Shown here: positions 6,979-9,336 of the stretch, one piece after another
Position numbering within the stretch: the first letter of the stretch is position 1
Layout: each line of letters begins with the position of its first letter
From: Parcubacteria group bacterium Gr01-1014_56
GTDB taxonomy: Bacteria; Patescibacteriota; Minisyncoccia; Phycocordibacterales; SBAW01
DNA: 9,336 bases
Assembly (NCBI GenBank): GCA_007375995.1
Contig: VMFK01000028.1
Location: 1-9,336 of the forward strand
Direction: 5' to 3'
Notes under the pieces: generated by a model
Databases searched by the model: none
What the model was told of the DNA's origin: nothing
The model's input: the letters and a program-made list of their open reading frames with translations, nothing else
Made by a program: the position numbers and the translations under genes

Positions 6979-7695
6979 ATGAAAGGTCTCATATTAGCGG
7001 GAGGTAAGGGAACTCGGCTTCAGCCGGCGACATTTACTATGAACAAACACATGGTGCCCATTTTGAACAGGCCTATGATCCTCTACCCGCTTGAGACACT
7101 TAAATACGCGGGTATCACGGACATCATGATAGTGACGGGCGGCGACCATATCGGCTCTATCGCCGAGTTTCTTGGTGATGGCTCCGACTATGGAGTTACA
7201 CTCACCTATCGGGTCCAAAAGGATGCGGGCGGTATTGCACAAGCGCTTGGCTTGGCCAAAGACTTTGTTGGGTCAGACTCTGTTGCGGTCGTTCTTGGTG
7301 ACAATATATTTGATTACACCACTTTCCCCGAGAAATTGCCCGAGGGTGTTGGGAGCACGCACGCGTTTCTTTTTTTGGCGCTAGTACCAGACGCCTCACG
7401 CTTTGGTGTGCCTGAATTCAAAGACGGCAAACTAGTCGGGATTGAAGAGAAGCCAAAGGAGCCCAAAAGCAACTACGCGGTGACGGGGTTTTATATCTAC
7501 CCACCGAACGTCTTTGATATTATCTCGACCCTCAAACCATCTGCACGCGGCGAGCTTGAGCTCACCGACGTCAATAATTGGTACGTAAAGAACGACCGTT
7601 GCGCCCACCACCTCCACACAGGTTTTTGGTCTGATGCCGGCACACGCAACTCGCTCAAAGAGGTTATCGATTGGGCACACGCTCGAGAGTTTTAA
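6979..7695 (+). CDS. rmlA: Glucose-1-phosphate thymidylyltransferase, short form
   Basis: I chose ATG 6979 (238 residues) because the nucleotide-binding motif must begin at the N-terminus; a TTG at 6952 would put 9 residues before it. Motifs are AGGKGTR (7-13), K23, GGIAQAL (84-90), LGDNIF (106-111) with D108, IEEKPKEP (155-162), GELELTDVNNWY (191-202) and WSDAGT (217-222). The enzyme joins dTTP and glucose-1-phosphate to give dTDP-glucose, feeding RmlB. It is about 50 residues shorter than classical RmlA, as in short RmlA-like enzymes that lack the C-terminal helices. The segment after GTR (LQPATFTMNKHMVPILNRPMI) differs from the usual pattern, so another NDP-glucose pyrophosphorylase activity is possible. 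The context of rmlBCD argues for dTDP-glucose. It is divergent from rmlB and overlaps the convergent glycosyltransferase by 32 bp. Confidence 0.88.
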   Translation: MKGLILAGGKGTRLQPATFTMNKHMVPILNRPMILYPLETLKYAGITDIMIVTGGDHIGSIAEFLGDGSDYGVTLTYRVQKDAGGIAQALGLAKDFVGSDSVAVVLGDNIFDYTTFPEKLPEGVGSTHAFLFLALVPDASRFGVPEFKDGKLVGIEEKPKEPKSNYAVTGFYIYPPNVFDIISTLKPSARGELELTDVNNWYVKNDRCAHHLHTGFWSDAGTRNSLKEVIDWAHAREF

Positions 7696-8737
7696 AAATC
7701 TCCATGAGGCGCGGGACAATTGCGTCGAAGCAATACTCCTCCCGGACTCTCACCTGCCCATTGTGACCAAATTGTGCACGCAGCTCCTTGTCCAAAAGAA
7801 GCTTTTGTAATTTCTCTACCCACTCATCTTTCGTGTCAGCAATATATCCCTCAGTACTGTCTTTAATGATGTAGGGCATTTCGCCAAATGCACTCGCTAT
7901 TGTTGCTACCCCACACGCCATATACTCGAGGACTTTAAATGACGTTTTTGCTTTGTTCCACTCGCCGTCGCTTCGGTGCGGCACTACTCCTATATCAAAC
8001 TTCTGGATCTCGCGCGGCACAGACTCGGGGTTGTTCCAGTCGAGTGCGTCAATAAACTCAACCTTGAGGCCAGGGATTTTTTGAAACACCTCGTACACCT
8101 TTTGGCTTTTGAGTGCTCCGATAAGTACAAACTTGAATGGGGCAGGACTCTTTTTAAGAAGCTCCTCAAAAACACCAGCGAGATTCTGGAGGTTGTAGAG
8201 ATGTTCGGGGCCAGTGCCTACCCACCCGACAACCACAGGGTTTGAGGCTGCTGAATAGTCTTTGGTGAATTTTTTATATGCCGCAAAATCAAGAGCGATG
8301 TGGATTACATGAACATTTTTATTGAACTGTCTTGCCCACTCGGCTTGTGCGTGTGAACAGGTGATTACGGTGTCTGCTAATTGCGTAAATACCTTTGTCT
8401 TTAGATAGCTATGGAGCCAAACAGGGTCATCAAAATCAAAAGTCATCTTCCGCCTAAAAAACCAAATGTATGCGACCATGATGACAAAAAAATATTTGTT
8501 GGAGACGGTGCGCTGTAGATAAATGATGTCGCCCTTTTTGATCGAAAAGAGTGAGCGGATAACTTGGAGGATTAGAGTAAATTTCTTTGGCCAATGAGTG
8601 CGAGAAATAGAAAGCACGGGGGGCTCGTGGATCATAACCTCGAGGCCCCGCGCACGCAGCTCATCCACGACTCTAAACGCGCGCTGCCTTGAGGAGCCGC
8701 CCTGTGCGTTGCTAAACGTATAAAAATGAATCGTCAC
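7664..8737 (-). CDS. GT4-like (GT-B fold) glycosyltransferase
   Basis: The 357-residue protein begins with GTG at 8737. The N-terminal domain carries FYTFSNAQGGSSRQRAF (5-21) and then a hydrophobic stretch (about 82-94) that may dip into the membrane. FDFDDPVW (100-107) is an Asp-rich signature common in this group. The C-terminal domain opens with VVVGWVGTG (168-176) and holds the donor-binding region KTSFKVLEYMACG (264-276), followed by ASAFGE (281-286). The E271 region matches the second glutamate zone of the GT4 EX7E motif, although the first acidic residue is not obvious. Such enzymes add sugars from nucleotide donors to membrane-linked glycans. It is outside the rml operon, has its own candidate promoter and converges with rmlA. 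Donor and acceptor cannot be told from the sequence. Confidence 0.85.
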   Translation of the reverse strand: MTIHFYTFSNAQGGSSRQRAFRVVDELRARGLEVMIHEPPVLSISRTHWPKKFTLILQVIRSLFSIKKGDIIYLQRTVSNKYFFVIMVAYIWFFRRKMTFDFDDPVWLHSYLKTKVFTQLADTVITCSHAQAEWARQFNKNVHVIHIALDFAAYKKFTKDYSAASNPVVVGWVGTGPEHLYNLQNLAGVFEELLKKSPAPFKFVLIGALKSQKVYEVFQKIPGLKVEFIDALDWNNPESVPREIQKFDIGVVPHRSDGEWNKAKTSFKVLEYMACGVATIASAFGEMPYIIKDSTEGYIADTKDEWVEKLQKLLLDKELRAQFGHNGQVRVREEYCFDAIVPRLMEIFKTLERVPNR

Positions 8738-8743
8738 AGAGTT

Positions 8744-8772
8744 ACTGTATAAGGAGCCTCTCGTGTTTGCAA
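8744..8772 (-). promoter_or_regulatory. Candidate sigma-70-type promoter for the GT4-like gene
   Basis: On the minus strand TTGCAA (8772-8767) and TACAGT (8749-8744) are 17 bp apart and resemble -35 and -10 boxes. Both are imperfect. A start about 7 bp downstream would fall at the GTG codon, giving a leaderless mRNA. This fits the absence of a Shine-Dalgarno there and the position just after the terminator of the upstream gene. Confidence 0.35.
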
Positions 8773-8775
8773 GAT

Positions 8776-8810
8776 ATAAAAAACGAACGCCGCCCTTGTG
8801 AGGCGGCGTA
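8776..8810 (-). terminator. Rho-independent terminator of the Nudix-like gene
   Basis: On the minus strand ACGCCGCC (8809-8802) pairs perfectly with GGCGGCGT (8794-8787) around a 7-nt loop. TCG and then six T residues (8783-8778) follow. The stem is nearly all G+C. It lies 23 bp after the stop of the Nudix-like gene. The plus strand has no T-run after the stem, so the terminator works in one direction only. Confidence 0.85.
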
Positions 8811-8832
8811 TAGAAGTTGTGTGCGAGAGAAC

Positions 8833-9336
8833 TTAGATAGAAATCCCGCAGAGTGCCAAAGCGGCAAGAGTGAGCCCATCATCGAACTCGCCTTTTTCTT
8901 GGAGCTCACGAAGTTCTTGCCGAGTGAAGAGCTTTGTTGTGCCGATCATCTCGGTCTCTTCGGGGCTGGATTTTTCCACACTCTTTATCTTTCCATGCAC
9001 CACGTATTGAGCGTGGGCAAAGAACGTCGAGTTGGCGTTCAGTGTGCCAGCAATGCGAGCCTCATCAATAACGAATCCTGCCTCCTGAAGCGCCTCGAGC
9101 TTGGCCGTCTTAATGATGAAGGCTTCAAGATCCTTGCCTTGTGGGCCTGGGATAAGCCCACGAGGGGCTTCCCACTTCCACTCACCAAGACTCGAAAGTA
9201 GCTCATCCCAACGTTTTTCATCATTGAGACGCGACACGTAGTCGCTACCTGCCTCGGGCAAGATACGTGGCCCCGTCATCCTAAAATTTTGGACAAGTCC
9301 GATGCGGCCATCAAGTTCAACAATTGCGATTGAGCC
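8833..9336 (-). CDS. Nudix-fold hydrolase-like protein with a degenerate Nudix box, partial (N-terminus off the window)
   Basis: The open frame continues to the right edge: 167 residues are visible and the true start lies outside. An ATG at 9279 is internal, because the 19 residues before it (AIVELDGRIGLVQNFRM) form the expected first Nudix strands. The fold reads as a beta strand with GRIGLVQNFR, then WEAPRG (55-60), the Nudix helix KLEALQEAGF (79-88) and a C-terminal EFDDGLTLAALAL typical of ADP-ribose pyrophosphatase-like members. In the box the canonical Arg is L80 and one of the paired Glu is Q84, leaving E81, E85 and G87. The upstream Gly and Glu are not at standard spacing. Family members hydrolyse nucleoside diphosphates linked to another group; activity here is doubtful. 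It ends with TAA and is followed by a strong terminator. Confidence 0.7.
   Translation of the reverse strand, partial: GSIAIVELDGRIGLVQNFRMTGPRILPEAGSDYVSRLNDEKRWDELLSSLGEWKWEAPRGLIPGPQGKDLEAFIIKTAKLEALQEAGFVIDEARIAGTLNANSTFFAHAQYVVHGKIKSVEKSSPEETEMIGTTKLFTRQELRELQEKGEFDDGLTLAALALCGISI

Noticed and set aside
6971..6997. TTGACG followed by TATTAG on the plus strand as a promoter for rmlA
   Set aside because: Spacing is only 15 bp, and transcription would start inside the coding region, after the AGGKGTR motif has begun.
8767..9201. A 144-residue open frame on the plus strand
   Set aside because: It lies opposite the Nudix-like gene and runs through its terminator, with a Cys/Arg-rich composition and no recognisable fold. 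It is a shadow of the minus-strand gene.
1..9336. CRISPR arrays, tRNA or rRNA genes, insertion sequences, long direct repeats
   Set aside because: I looked for regularly spaced repeats, tRNA-like cloverleaf arms, transposase motifs and terminal inverted repeats and found none. The AT-rich block at the left edge has no visible mobile-element gene within the window.

Overview
The window looks like a surface-polysaccharide locus from an uncultivated bacterium, most likely a member of the Patescibacteria (CPR; a Parcubacteria-like lineage such as Kaiserbacteria). This assignment is an inference from recalled protein style: a LamG surface protein of CPR type, a short RmlA, and mostly absent Shine-Dalgarno sequences. 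It is not a database result. TGA acts as a stop, because the glycosyltransferase ending at 3619 closes with an ATGA overlap, so the TGA-reassigned CPR codes are unlikely.

Layout, left to right. Positions 1-343 (minus) hold the first 114 residues of an archaeal-type (class I) CCA-adding tRNA nucleotidyltransferase. It lies in DNA of about 31% G+C, clearly poorer than the rest, which is in the high forties by eye. It was probably acquired from another lineage. Next to it, 390-896 (minus) is a short protein that seems to be the N-terminal part of a larger one, cut off where the AT-rich DNA begins.

From 6913 down to 953 (minus) runs a tight, probably single operon: rmlB, rmlC, rmlD, a GT2 glycosyltransferase, a TylC3/NovU-type sugar C-methyltransferase, and a secreted or anchored LamG-domain protein. 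Gaps between these genes are -4 to 21 nt. rmlA is divergent from rmlB (6979-7695, plus) across a 65-bp gap that carries a self-complementary GTTATAAC element. A GT4-type glycosyltransferase (7664-8737, minus) converges on rmlA and overlaps its 3' end by 32 bp. A Rho-independent terminator (8776-8810) separates it from a partial, degenerate Nudix-fold protein (8833-9336, minus) that runs off the right edge.

How the genes work together: RmlA, B, C and D make dTDP-L-rhamnose from glucose-1-phosphate and dTTP. The C-methyltransferase family acts on 4-keto-6-deoxy sugar nucleotides, which are exactly the intermediates RmlB and RmlC produce. The locus may therefore make a C-methylated rhamnose-type sugar, as in noviose biosynthesis, as well as or instead of plain rhamnose. 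The GT2 and GT4 enzymes would place the sugars on a cell-surface glycan. The LamG protein is a plausible surface partner.
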